Made by a program: the position numbers and the translations under genes
Source of the DNA: Armatimonadota bacterium
Lineage (GTDB): Bacteria; Armatimonadota; HRBIN16
Direction of reading: 5' to 3'
DNA: 64,000 nt
NCBI GenBank assembly: GCA_026003175.1
Contig: BPGT01000002.1
Location: 1,240,001-1,304,000, forward strand
Notes under the pieces: model-generated
Database searches by the model: none
Told to the model about the DNA's origin: nothing
What the model saw: the letters and a program-made list of their open reading frames with translations, nothing else
In this document: positions 45,545 to 54,327 of the stretch, in pieces
Position numbering within the stretch: position 1 is the first letter of the stretch
How the letters are laid out: every line of letters starts with the position of its first letter

Positions 45545-47325
45545 CGCTATATCGTTTGAAATATGTGATTGCACTGTTCCTGCTGACGGTGGCTCTTTCG
45601 GGTTGCGGAATGTTCCACAGCGAGACCAATCCCCCCGTCAACGGTTCAGGCAGTCTGATGCTCACCATTATCTGGACCGGCAATCGCGGTGACCCGTCGG
45701 CGCCGCACTCGGTGCGGGTGAACCTTTTGCGAGGCGATAAATCGATCCAGGAGCTGGTATTCAGCCGTGCCGATACCCCTTCCACTGCGTGGACCGCCCA
45801 GCTGGAGAGCGGCACCTACCTGTTGCAGATCTCCGTCTATCCCAACGAAAACGCCACAGGCACACCGGTTGCCTCCGGCGAGGTCACCGTACAGATTGTG
45901 CAGGACACCCCTCAACGGCTGAACGTCGCTACCGGCGGCACACCAGCTGCCCTCGCCATCCTGCCGAACGTCGTCATACTCACGCCCGGGCAGATATTGC
46001 CGTTGTCGGTGCTGGGGGTGGATGCTCAGGGACGCTACTTGCTCCTGCCAGCAGGTTCCACAGTGCGATGGAGCGTGAGCGATGGCAACGTGCTGAACCT
46101 CGGCGCAGACGGCGTCGCTCGTGCGCTGGCTCCGGGCAACGTGACGGTGACCGCCAGTGTGGACAGTCTGGGACTGGCTGCAAACGCCTCTGTGGGTGTG
46201 CAGACCGTCACCCGCGAGTGGACGATCCTGGTGTTCATGAACGCCGCCAACAATCTGGAGCCGGACAGTGTGGACGACATGAACGAAATGGAGCAACTCG
46301 GCTCTACCTCCGATGTGAACATCGTAGTGCAGTGGAAGCGCATCGCGGGCTATGACAGCACCAACGGCGACTGGAAGACCACTCGACGCTATTACGTGAC
46401 CAGAGACAGCGACCCCGAAACGGTGAACTCCAACTTGCTGGTGGACATGGGCACGGGGGTGGATATGGGTAGCCCCAACACCCTGCGCGATTTCCTGCAG
46501 TGGGGTGTGCGCAGTTTCCCCGCACGCAAGTATATGGTGGTGATATGGAATCACGGAGCAGGCTGGCGGGCTTATCGTGACAGGTTGAACCTCCTTGCGC
46601 GTGGCGTCTCCTATGACGATAACACCGGCAACCATATCCGCATCTGGGAGCTGCCTCTCGCGTTGAGTGTGGGCGTTAGGTGGGACATCATTGCCTTTGA
46701 TGCCTCACTGATGCAGATGCTGGAGGTAGCTTATGAGATACGCAATCTGGGCGACTACATTGTGGGTTCTGAGGAGAGTCCACCGGCTGCGGGGTATCCC
46801 TATCATCGTATCCTGGCTCCGGTTGTCTCTAATCCGTCTATCTCGGCGCGAGACCTCGCCGCACAAATTGTGACGCAGACCATCAACTACTATAACCCCG
46901 ACAGCACCGACAACATCACGCAGTCCGCACTGGACGCCTCGCAGATAGAGAACGTGGCGCAGAAGGTGGACATCCTGGCGCGGGTTTTGCTCACCGTCGC
47001 TACCAGCAACGGCACTGCGGTCGCCTCCGCGCGGGATAACGCACAGGCTTATGCAGAATACACCTACAAGGACCTGTGGGACTACACCGAGCAACTACGT
47101 GCACGGTTGCCCGGCTCACAGGAGCTGACCGATGCACTCAACGGCGTACAGAACGCCTTGTCGCAAGCAGTGACCGCCGAGGCGCATAGTAACCGTCGCG
47201 TAAATCGCTCCCACGGATTGTCTATCTACGTGCCGACGCCCGGCGGCTTCGAAACGCGCTACGGACTGCTGGCGTTTGCACGGGCGACGCACTGGGAGGA
47301 GTGGTTGCAGAGCCAGCCACAGTAG
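45541..47325 (+). CDS. Clostripain-like (C11) lipoprotein with the catalytic Cys replaced by Ser
   Basis: A 594-residue protein with a lipoprotein signal (LSGC, lipidated Cys22), a Big2-like immunoglobulin domain (about 115-215) and a C11 peptidase domain (about 222-590: TILVFMNAANNLEPDSVDDM, VVIWNHGAGW). His338 of the catalytic pair is present, but the usual DACLM nucleophile motif reads DASLM, with Ser389. It may be a pseudo-peptidase that binds peptides or, less likely, a Ser-dependent enzyme. TTG at 45541, overlapping the HAD stop, has AAAGGAGGT upstream and gives the signal peptide; a longer upstream reading does not. Confidence 0.85.
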   Translation: MTLYRLKYVIALFLLTVALSGCGMFHSETNPPVNGSGSLMLTIIWTGNRGDPSAPHSVRVNLLRGDKSIQELVFSRADTPSTAWTAQLESGTYLLQISVYPNENATGTPVASGEVTVQIVQDTPQRLNVATGGTPAALAILPNVVILTPGQILPLSVLGVDAQGRYLLLPAGSTVRWSVSDGNVLNLGADGVARALAPGNVTVTASVDSLGLAANASVGVQTVTREWTILVFMNAANNLEPDSVDDMNEMEQLGSTSDVNIVVQWKRIAGYDSTNGDWKTTRRYYVTRDSDPETVNSNLLVDMGTGVDMGSPNTLRDFLQWGVRSFPARKYMVVIWNHGAGWRAYRDRLNLLARGVSYDDNTGNHIRIWELPLALSVGVRWDIIAFDASLMQMLEVAYEIRNLGDYIVGSEESPPAAGYPYHRILAPVVSNPSISARDLAAQIVTQTINYYNPDSTDNITQSALDASQIENVAQKVDILARVLLTVATSNGTAVASARDNAQAYAEYTYKDLWDYTEQLRARLPGSQELTDALNGVQNALSQAVTAEAHSNRRVNRSHGLSIYVPTPGGFETRYGLLAFARATHWEEWLQSQPQ

Positions 47326-47483
47326 AACGGCTGTCATCACTGATGCCGTTTTGAACGCAAGCGAAGAATCTCGTGGTATTGCTACACTGCGATGCTTCGA
47401 CGCTGGCGAGGCTCGCCATGACACCGTGCTGAGAACTTGCGCGCACTGAAGTGCGCTACTAAAAACGAACCTGGAGTTGCGCC
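47326..47483. repeat. Intergenic region made of degenerate repeats
   Basis: It contains TGAACGCAAGCGAAGAATC (also, with one base less, near 52724), then GATGCTTCGACGCTGGCGAG followed by CTCGCCATGACACCG (reverse complement of a repeat seen at 49534), then a GCGCACT-GA-AGTGCGC dyad. These look like fragments of one or two families of short non-coding repeats. The ribosome-binding site of the next gene lies at the end. Confidence 0.45.
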
Positions 47484-48707
47484 ATGCACACCGAAATCAT
47501 CACGCTGGAAGGGCATATTATCGACTCGCTCACGCTGTCGAAGGTTCTGGACATCCTTATCTCGTTGGGCGTGGACTACGAGATACGCTCCTTCCGTATC
47601 GGCAAGTCGCATGACGAACCCAGCCATGCGGAGATACTCGTCATCGCGCCCGATGAGCAAAGCCTGCAACGTGCCCTGCATGAGGTGCAGCAACACGGCG
47701 CGGTCATCTCGCAGGAGGATGCGAATCTGCAACCCGCTCCGCAGGACGGTGTGTTCCCCGAAGGGTTCTACTCTACCACCAATTTGGAAACCTTTGTGCG
47801 AATCGAAGGCACGTGGATACCCGTCGAGCGCATCGAGATGGACTGTGGCATCCGTGTCATGCGTACCGAAACGGGCTGGCGGGCGGAGTGCGTGCCTTTG
47901 CACTGGGCACGACAGGGTGACCTGTTCGTGGTGGGGAGTGCTGGCGTGCGCGTGACACCTATGCCACGCCGTGAGGCGGGGAGCGTGTTCCACTTTATGG
48001 GCAGTGAGGTTTCTATCGAGAAACCTAAGACGCGCATTGTGCAGGCGGTGGCGCGCGCTGTGCGCGAGGCCAAACTCAAGGGACAGAAGGTGCTGTTTGT
48101 AGGCGGGCCCGCTATCGTGCATACTGGAGCCGCGCCCTATTTGGAGCGGTTGATTCGCACCGGGTGGATAGATGTGCTGTTTGCGGGCAACGCACTGGCA
48201 ACACACGATATCGAGCGCGTGCTGTACGGCACTTCGCTGGGCGTCGCGCTGGAGACAGGCGTCCCTGAAACGCACGGACACGAACACCACCTGCGGGCGA
48301 TCAACACCATCCGCGCGGCAGGCGGTATCCGTCAGGCGGTGGAGAAAGGCATCCTGAAGAGCGGCATCATGCACGCCTGTGTGGTAGCGGGGGTGAGGGT
48401 GGTGCTGGCGGGAAGCATCCGCGACGACGGTCCCCTGCCCGATGTCATCACTGATACCGTACAGGCGCAGGACGCCATGCGTGAGGCGGTTCAGGGCGTG
48501 GGTGTTACGCTGATGGTGGCAACCACCCTGCACTCCATCGCTACAGGCAACCTGCTACCCGCATGGGTAACCACCTTCTGCATTGACGCCAACGCAGACA
48601 CCGTCATCAAGCTGACCGACCGCGGTTCGCATCAGGCGTTTGGCATCGTTACCGACTGCGCCTTCTTCCTGAAAGAGCTGGCGACGCAGTTGTGTGGAGA
48701 GGAGTAG
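47484..48707 (+). CDS. LOR/SDH-domain ornithine cyclodeaminase-like protein (TIGR00300 family)
   Basis: A 407-residue protein matching the TIGR00300/LOR-SDH family, the archaeal-type ornithine cyclodeaminase that turns ornithine into proline and ammonia using bound NAD. Landmarks are the N-terminal EGHIIDSLTLSKVLDIL, DCGIRV, the nucleotide-binding VLFVGGPAIVHTGA, FAGNALATHDIE, and C-terminal FCIDANADTVIKLTDRGSHQ. In cyanobacterial ArgZ/AgrE this domain is fused behind an arginine dihydrolase; here that partner is the next gene, three bases away. An alternative role as a saccharopine-dehydrogenase-like enzyme is less likely. Confidence 0.82.
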   Translation: MHTEIITLEGHIIDSLTLSKVLDILISLGVDYEIRSFRIGKSHDEPSHAEILVIAPDEQSLQRALHEVQQHGAVISQEDANLQPAPQDGVFPEGFYSTTNLETFVRIEGTWIPVERIEMDCGIRVMRTETGWRAECVPLHWARQGDLFVVGSAGVRVTPMPRREAGSVFHFMGSEVSIEKPKTRIVQAVARAVREAKLKGQKVLFVGGPAIVHTGAAPYLERLIRTGWIDVLFAGNALATHDIERVLYGTSLGVALETGVPETHGHEHHLRAINTIRAAGGIRQAVEKGILKSGIMHACVVAGVRVVLAGSIRDDGPLPDVITDTVQAQDAMREAVQGVGVTLMVATTLHSIATGNLLPAWVTTFCIDANADTVIKLTDRGSHQAFGIVTDCAFFLKELATQLCGEE

Positions 48708-48710
48708 CCC

Positions 48711-49502
48711 ATGACGTGCGTGCTGATGTGCCCACCCGATCACTACGACCTGCGTTATGAGATTAACGCCTGGATGCATCTGGAGAACAAGCCCGACCTG
48801 ACCGCTGCCGTTCAGCAGTGGCAGAGGCTGTACGAACAGTTACAGCGACTGGCGCAGGTGGAGCTGGTCTCCCCTGCCCCCGAGTGCCCCGATATGGTCT
48901 TTACTGCCAATGCGGGACTGATGGTGGGCGAGAAGGCGGTGCTGTTGAGCCGTTTTCGCCACCCTGAGCGTCAGCCCGAGGAACCGCACTTCCGCCGCTG
49001 GTTTAAGGAGCACGGCTACACAGTGTATACGATGCCCGAAGACTGCCCATTTGAAGGAGAGGGCGACATCCTGTGGGCGGGCGAGCGATACCTCGCCGGC
49101 TACCGCAAACGCACGGAGATATGCGCCCACCGTACCGCGGCAGAGTATCTGGGGCGTGAGGTACTCTCACTGGAGCTGGTGGATGATCGCTGGTATCATC
49201 TGGACACCGCACTGTTCGTGCTGGATGAACATACGGTGGTGTACTATCCGGGTGCGTTCGACCCTTACGCGCGCCGCGTGCTCGAAGAGCACTACAACAC
49301 GTTGTATGTGACACAGGAGGAAGCACTGCGCTTTGCCTGTAACAGCGTGGTTATCGGTCGCACTGTGCTCATGCCGGAAGGTTGCCCGCTGGTGGCCAGC
49401 CTGCTGGAGCGCAAGGGTTATGAGGTGGTTTCGATACCGATGAGCGAGTTCATCAAAAGCGGCGGAGCGTGCAAGTGCCTGGTGATGTTTTTAGAGAGGT
49501 AG
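48711..49502 (+). CDS. Arginine dihydrolase-like enzyme (guanidine-modifying family)
   Basis: A 263-residue amidinotransferase/dihydrolase-fold enzyme. Visible active-site elements are DMVFTANAG (the Asn characteristic of arginine dihydrolases such as ArgZ), FEGEGDILW, the His of YHLDTAL and the nucleophilic Cys in GGACKC close to the C-terminus. Family members include dimethylargininase; arginine dihydrolase is favoured because the ornithine-cyclodeaminase-like gene precedes it. Together they would convert arginine to proline with release of ammonia and CO2. Start three bases after the upstream stop, with GGAGAGGAG before it. Confidence 0.82.
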   Translation: MTCVLMCPPDHYDLRYEINAWMHLENKPDLTAAVQQWQRLYEQLQRLAQVELVSPAPECPDMVFTANAGLMVGEKAVLLSRFRHPERQPEEPHFRRWFKEHGYTVYTMPEDCPFEGEGDILWAGERYLAGYRKRTEICAHRTAAEYLGREVLSLELVDDRWYHLDTALFVLDEHTVVYYPGAFDPYARRVLEEHYNTLYVTQEEALRFACNSVVIGRTVLMPEGCPLVASLLERKGYEVVSIPMSEFIKSGGACKCLVMFLER

Positions 49503-49533
49503 GCGGCCCGGCAGGAGCCTCGCCCCCAGCGCG

Positions 49534-49570
49534 GTGTCATGGAGAGCGTTAGCGAAGCAATCTCCGTAGC
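49534..49570 (+). repeat. Intergenic repeat copy
   Basis: GCGGTGTCATGGAGAGCGTT followed by AGCGAAGCAATCTCC resembles the widespread 'gtcattgcgag...gaagcaatctc' type of intergenic element and is a reverse-oriented relative of the copy near 47390-47425. Confidence 0.45.
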
Positions 49571-49612
49571 CAACAAGCAGGAGTTCTGTTCCTAAAGCCG
49601 AAGATTCTTCCC

Positions 49613-51067
49613 ATGAACGCATACGTCAAGCTGGCAACCCTGAAAGGCGTAGACGAGTTCCTCGCCGCGATAGAATCTCTGAATGTGCACATCCCCTGCG
49701 ATCGGCAGGTTCTGTCGGGAGACACATCGCCCCTTGCACAGCCCTTGACGGTGGACGGATTAACCATTGGCAACCGGTTCGCAGTGCAGCCGATGGAAGG
49801 ATGGGATGGCACGCCCGACGGCAGACCTTCCGACTTGACCTTCCGCCGATGGCGACGGTTCGGCAGCAGCGGCGCGAAGCTGATATGGGGCGGAGAGGCG
49901 GTCGCCGTGCAGTACGACGGCAGGGCGAACCCAAACCAGCTGGTGCTGAACGAACAAACACGCGACGACCTTGCCCGCCTGCGCGACGCACTGGTGGAGG
50001 AACATCGCCAATCCGCTGGCTCCACTGATGGGCTGGTCATCGGCTTGCAGCTGACCCATTCCGGTCGTTACAGCCGTCCGAAGGACAAGCCCGAACCGCG
50101 TATCCTGTATCGCCACCCCATTCTGGACAGGCGGCTAAATCTGCCCGACGACTACCCTGTGCTGACCGACGGCGAGATACGGCAGATTATCCACTCGTTC
50201 ATCCGCGCGGCGAAGCTGGCATGGCAGATTGGCTTCCACTTCGTGGACATCAAGCACTGCCACGGCTACCTGGGGCACGAGTTCCTCAGCGCGCACACCC
50301 GCGAGGGCGACTACGGCGGAAGCTTCGAGAACCGCACCCGTTTCCTGCGCGAGGTGGTACAGGGAATTCGTGCCGAAGCGCCCGGGCTACGGATTGGAGT
50401 GCGTCTCTCCGCGTTTGACATGATACCCTTTCGCCCCGCCCCCCAAACATCCCGACCGGGTAAACCGGGCGTAGGCGTGCCGGAGCCATACGGACACCTG
50501 CTACCCTATCGCTGGGGTTTTGGGGTGAACCCACACAACCCGATAGAACCCGACCTGACCGAGCCTGCTGCCTTTCTTGTCCTGCTGCGTGAACTGAACA
50601 TCCGGCTGGTAAACCTCTCTGCAGGCAGTCCGTACTACAATCCGCATATCCAGCGCCCCGCTCTGTATCCTCCTTCCGACGGCTACCAGCCTCCCGAAGA
50701 CCCGCTGGTGGGGGTAGCACGGCAGATGTGGGCGGTACATACCCTCAAAAGTCGGTTTCCGGAGCTGGTATTTGTGGGCACAGCGTATACCTACCTGCAG
50801 GAGTACATCCCGTATGTAGCACAGGCGGCGGTGCGCGAGGGGTGGACGGACCTCGTGGGGCTGGGGCGCATGATGCTGGCGTATCCCGAGCTGCCTCGTG
50901 ACGTGCTGGAAGGTAGACTATTGCAAACCAAACGATTGTGCCGCACCTTCAGCGATTGCACCACCGCCCCACGCAACGGGTTGCCCTCCGGTTGCTACCC
51001 GCTGGATGAGTTCTACAAACGCTCCCCGCTGGCAGAGCAGTTGAAGCGGGTGAAACACGCGGGATAG
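49613..51067 (+). CDS. Old yellow enzyme-family NADH:flavin oxidoreductase
   Basis: An FMN TIM-barrel oxidoreductase of 484 residues, longer than typical OYEs (about 360) because of an N-terminal extension of about 45 residues and insertions. Landmarks are [31 protein letters not shown] (the GxQLxHxGR motif), the [17 protein letters not shown] loop with the substrate-binding His pair, and VGLGRMML for phosphate binding. The end has a Cys set (CRTFSDC, GCYP) reminiscent of the 2,4-dienoyl-CoA reductase type, but not the full cluster motif. Substrate unknown. Confidence 0.85.
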   Translation: MNAYVKLATLKGVDEFLAAIESLNVHIPCDRQVLSGDTSPLAQPLTVDGLTIGNRFAVQPMEGWDGTPDGRPSDLTFRRWRRFGSSGAKLIWGGEAVAVQYDGRANPNQLVLNEQTRDDLARLRDALVEEHRQSAGSTDGLVIGLQLTHSGRYSRPKDKPEPRILYRHPILDRRLNLPDDYPVLTDGEIRQIIHSFIRAAKLAWQIGFHFVDIKHCHGYLGHEFLSAHTREGDYGGSFENRTRFLREVVQGIRAEAPGLRIGVRLSAFDMIPFRPAPQTSRPGKPGVGVPEPYGHLLPYRWGFGVNPHNPIEPDLTEPAAFLVLLRELNIRLVNLSAGSPYYNPHIQRPALYPPSDGYQPPEDPLVGVARQMWAVHTLKSRFPELVFVGTAYTYLQEYIPYVAQAAVREGWTDLVGLGRMMLAYPELPRDVLEGRLLQTKRLCRTFSDCTTAPRNGLPSGCYPLDEFYKRSPLAEQLKRVKHAG

Positions 51068-51247
51068 CAGCAACATCCCTCTGCACAATTTACCGTCAGT
51101 ATCCTTCGCGGTTTTTGGCGCACCTCGCAGGACGCGCAGGAGCAAATCGCCACTTGAGGTGGAAAGACTTCAGTGAAAGCGAACACGCGAATACCTGAGG
51201 GGTATCCCTTTTACCATATCAGCGCAAGGAAGCGAGGTGTGAACAGG
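51068..51247. other. Intergenic region after the OYE gene
   Basis: It includes TTCGCGGTTTTTGGCGCACC and CGCAGGACGCGCAGG, similar in style to the repeat between asd and dapA, and a GAGGTGTGAACAGG ribosome-binding region for the 27-codon gene that follows. No promoter was convincing. Confidence 0.3.
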
Positions 51248-51331
51248 ATGTCGACCGTTATCGCGCTTTGTGTGGCTATCGCGGCGATTGCACTGGTGAT
51301 ACTCATGATCCGTGAGGGCGCATACCTCTAA
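51248..51331 (+). CDS. 27-residue membrane microprotein
   Basis: An ATG-to-TAA frame encoding a 27-residue peptide that is almost one transmembrane helix (VIALCVAIAAIALVILMI) followed by REGAYL. An AACAGG/GAGGTG region lies upstream. It stands alone in a 360-base gap, followed by the 3' end of the convergent amidohydrolase gene. Its composition resembles known single-helix regulators of membrane complexes; function unknown and a chance frame cannot be excluded. Confidence 0.4.
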   Translation: MSTVIALCVAIAAIALVILMIREGAYL

Positions 51332-51426
51332 CTTGGCTGGCGAAGGACACCAGAGGCATCAGAGAGGAGGGATGCCGAAGCGGTTCATCTGCGCACAGAG
51401 CAGGGCGGCTTTTTGCCGCCCTGTTC

Positions 51427-52593
51427 CTACGTACCGAGCTCTGCCAGCGCAAGCCGAACGAACATCTCCACCCCCGGTGCAAGCGCCTCGTCCGGGAAAT
51501 CGAAGCAGGCGGTATGCCAGTCCGCCACCTCACCCAACCCCAGAAAAAACATCGCCGAAGGGACTGCCTGTGCGAAGCAAGCGAAATCCTCCGCACCCAT
51601 CAGCGGGTGCTCCAGCCATATTACCTTCTCCCTCCCGAAAGCCTCTTCCGCTGCCCGCGCTATCCGGGTGATGACCGTCTGGTCGTTCCACAAAACGGGC
51701 ACACCGTCGTGCCACTCGAATCGCCCCGCCAGATGCCACGCCTGAGCGATGGCATCCACCAACTGCCCTGTACGCTGGCGCACCCTACTCCGGCTCTCTT
51801 CACGCAAACAACGCACCGTCCCCGCCAGATGTATCTCTTCCGGTAGCACGTTATAGGTATTGCCCGCGTGGAACTGCGTGACGCTCAGCACAACGGGGTC
51901 GGAGGGCGCGCTCTCGCGACTTGCCAACAGCTGCAACGCCTGTACTAGCTGCGCCCCGGCGACGATGGGGTCATCGGTGAGGTGTGGTAATGCAGCATGC
52001 CCGCCTCTGCCTTTTAGCCAAATGTCGAACGTGTCTGCTGACGCCATCATCGCGCCTGCACGAACGCCCACGCTCCCCAGCGGCAGCCCGGGGCGCCCAT
52101 GCAAGGCTATCACCCACCGGGGAGGCATCTCCTGCAAAACGCCCTTTGCCAGCATCGCCTTCGCGCCCGAAACGCCTTCTTCCGCTGGCTGGAAATAGAA
52201 GCGTACCGTCCCGCGTAGCTGTGCACGCAATTGCGCCAGCACCGCCGCCGCGCCCAGTAAGATGGTGGTGTGTCCATCATGCCCGCAGGCGTGCATCTTG
52301 CCAGGGTATTGCGAGCGGTAGGGCAGATCGTTCTGTTCCTCGATGGGCAGGGCATCCATGTCGGCGCGAAAACCCACCACCATCCCCTCGCCCGACTCGC
52401 CTCGCAGGGTACCCACCACACCTGTGCCCGCCACCCCTGCGCGCACCTCTAAGCCACACTTCTTCAGCCAATCTGTTACTATGCCCGCTGTGCGGTACTC
52501 CTCGAAGCCCAGCTCGGGATGGGCGTGCAGGTCATGGCGTAGAGCGATCAGATCGGATTGTAGCTGCAGAACGCGTTCGCGTATCTGGTTCAT
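51427..52593 (-). CDS. M20D-family amidohydrolase (hippurate/N-acyl-amino-acid hydrolase type)
   Basis: A 388-residue metallo-amidohydrolase. Metal-binding elements typical of the family are seen: MHACGHDGHT, FQPAEEG with the catalytic Glu, ALHGRPG and EHPLMGAEDFACF. Members remove acyl groups from amino acids (hippurate, indoleacetyl-amino acids, N-acetyl-diaminopimelate). The lysine-pathway role of N-acetyl-diaminopimelate deacetylase is possible but there is no supporting neighbour here. AGGGGAG precedes the ATG. Cytoplasmic. Confidence 0.9.
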   Translation of the reverse strand: MNQIRERVLQLQSDLIALRHDLHAHPELGFEEYRTAGIVTDWLKKCGLEVRAGVAGTGVVGTLRGESGEGMVVGFRADMDALPIEEQNDLPYRSQYPGKMHACGHDGHTTILLGAAAVLAQLRAQLRGTVRFYFQPAEEGVSGAKAMLAKGVLQEMPPRWVIALHGRPGLPLGSVGVRAGAMMASADTFDIWLKGRGGHAALPHLTDDPIVAGAQLVQALQLLASRESAPSDPVVLSVTQFHAGNTYNVLPEEIHLAGTVRCLREESRSRVRQRTGQLVDAIAQAWHLAGRFEWHDGVPVLWNDQTVITRIARAAEEAFGREKVIWLEHPLMGAEDFACFAQAVPSAMFFLGLGEVADWHTACFDFPDEALAPGVEMFVRLALAELGT

Positions 52594-53013
52594 GTTGCTC
52601 CCCTTTCACCGCTGTCCAGTTCCTTTTCACCACAAAACATCTGAAACCCTTGTGCAACACGGGGAAAGAATCTCCCGCCTTTCTGTATAGTCTGTTGTTG
52701 GTACCGCTCTCCTGTGCTATTCTGAACGGAGCGAAGAATCGCATACCACAGGCTGAAGCCTGCACTGCCAGCCTTAGCTGTTCACTACTTATCCGTGGGT
52801 TTACGGTTCGGCGAGAGCCGCGCCCTCCCCGGATGGGGCGTAACAAACCGATCAACGAGACAAGCCTTCGACAGAGTTGCTACCACACTGGGGGTTCGAA
52901 CATAAGGAGCCGTCGCATCGACCGCTAAGATTCTTCGTGGCGCGACTTGCCAATGGCATCGAAGTGACCATCGAATGCGCCCCTGCCTCCCTGCTAATAC
53001 AGTACCGCAAACG
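52594..53013. other. Long intergenic region with degenerate repeat
   Basis: No convincing gene. It contains TGAACGGAGCGAAGAATC (also in the gap at 47326-47483), CACAGGCTGAAGCCTGC with an AGGCT-GA-AGCCT dyad, and an upstream spacer for the FHA operon promoter. Reading frames on the minus strand here lack similarity and codon bias. Confidence 0.4.
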
Positions 53014-53042
53014 TTGACGCGGTACGCATCGCAGGATATAAT
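53014..53042 (+). promoter_or_regulatory. Promoter of the FHA-PP2C-kinase operon
   Basis: TTGACG (53014-53019), a 17-base spacer and a perfect TATAAT (53037-53042). Transcription would start about 28 bases before the GTG at 53077. Confidence 0.8.
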
Positions 53043-53076
53043 CAAAAGCAGTGATTCGCAGGAAGGTGGGAAACGC

Positions 53077-54228
53077 GTGCGCAACCTGTTTGAACGCATC
53101 AATACGCTGTTTGGCAACTGGTATGAGGGGCTTTTCGGCACAGGAGGCGAGCTACACCCGCGCGAGGTGCTACGCCGGCTGGTGACGACGGCGGAAGAAC
53201 ACTGTATTGAGGGGCTGGACGGCGAGCTGTACGTCCCGAACCGCTATAAGCTGGAGATTGCTCTGCAAAACCCCGAAGAGCAGGAAGCATACCTTACCTT
53301 CCTGCAACCGCAGGAGCTGGCGGACGCACTGTGGCAGGAGCTGCAACAGGGAGGCTATCGCCTGCGTGGGGGTATCGTGTGTGAGGTGGTGGCGCAACCT
53401 GTTGCCCCTGCTCATGCTTCCAGGCAAGCACTGCGCATCACGGCGAAGTTTGATCCTTCTGTTCCTCTGCCGCTAGTGATGCGTGCGCCAACCTCCGTTC
53501 CAACCGAAGAAGCCACCAACATCGCCAGCATGCCAGCCGCCTCCATGACCGATGTGGCTACCGACGCTGGCGCGCGAGCGGTGCTCAAAAGTGAGGATGG
53601 GAAACCTCTGCTTCATCTGGCGAACCGACCGGTTATCATCGGGCGGTCGCGCAACGTAGGGTGCGACCTTGTGCTGGATGCCGACCGGCAGGTTTCGCGC
53701 CGACACGCCCGCATCGAATGGGATGCGACAGCAGGCAGCTACGTCATCTACGACCTGCAGAGCACCAACGGGTTGTATGTCAATGAGCAGCGGGTGGATA
53801 ACAGGGTACTACGTTCGGGCGACCACATCCGTGTGGGTAAAACAGTGCTGGTTTTTGAAAGCATCGAACTGCCTGCTGAAAAGCACGAAACACCCCCTAC
53901 GGAGGCACTCTCGTCACGTCCCGCTGCTATACTCACTCTGCACCCAGATACCCCACAAGAGGAGGTCTTTTCTCTACCCAGTGAGGCATTGATAGGACGT
54001 GCGCTCACCGCGAACATCGTGCTAGAGGAGCCGGAAGCAGCAATGCGTCATGCGGTTGTTCGCTGGGATGGCAAAGAGTGGGTGATAGAGGACCTGGGCA
54101 GCGTGTTAGGTACTACTGTCAATGATAAACCCATTCCCCCGCGCAAGCCCGTGAACCTGTGCCCGGGCGACATCATCTGTGTGGGCAAAACAAGAATGCG
54201 CTTCGACATCATCGAGGGATCAGCATGA
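53077..54228 (+). CDS. FhaA-like protein: DUF3662 plus two FHA domains
   Basis: A 383-residue cytoplasmic protein. Residues 1-105 match the DUF3662 domain of actinobacterial FhaA (MRNLFERINTLFGNWYEGLF opening). FHA1 (about 176-257) has all phosphothreonine-binding landmarks: GRS, VSRRHA and STNGLYVN. FHA2 (about 283-382) is degenerate: EAAMRHA replaces the SRRH site and SVLGTTVN replaces STNGT. It would recruit phosphorylated partners of the kinase encoded three genes downstream. GTG start with GGAAGGTGG upstream; an upstream in-frame extension would precede the promoter. Confidence 0.88.
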   Translation: MRNLFERINTLFGNWYEGLFGTGGELHPREVLRRLVTTAEEHCIEGLDGELYVPNRYKLEIALQNPEEQEAYLTFLQPQELADALWQELQQGGYRLRGGIVCEVVAQPVAPAHASRQALRITAKFDPSVPLPLVMRAPTSVPTEEATNIASMPAASMTDVATDAGARAVLKSEDGKPLLHLANRPVIIGRSRNVGCDLVLDADRQVSRRHARIEWDATAGSYVIYDLQSTNGLYVNEQRVDNRVLRSGDHIRVGKTVLVFESIELPAEKHETPPTEALSSRPAAILTLHPDTPQEEVFSLPSEALIGRALTANIVLEEPEAAMRHAVVRWDGKEWVIEDLGSVLGTTVNDKPIPPRKPVNLCPGDIICVGKTRMRFDIIEGSA

Positions 54229-54323
54229 ACGTTCTGGCTGGGCTGCTTCGGTTTGTGTTGCTGGCGGCGCTGGTGTTGTTCGTGCTGTACGTAGCGTGGA
54301 CTATACGACAGGATGTGGAGTAA
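54225..54323 (+). CDS. 32-residue membrane microprotein in the FHA-PP2C operon
   Basis: ATG overlapping the FHA stop (ATGA) opens a 32-residue frame with one membrane helix (LRFVLLAALVLFVLYVAWTI) and a charged end RQDVE. The next gene's ATG follows five bases after its stop. The tight coupling on both sides supports a real gene. It could anchor or tune the kinase/phosphatase complex; this is inference. Confidence 0.6.
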   Translation: MNVLAGLLRFVLLAALVLFVLYVAWTIRQDVE

Positions 54324-54327
54324 CAGA

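Noticed and set aside
52785-53141. 118-codon minus-strand frame between the amidohydrolase and FHA genes
   Set aside because: It runs through the FHA promoter and start, with no family resemblance.
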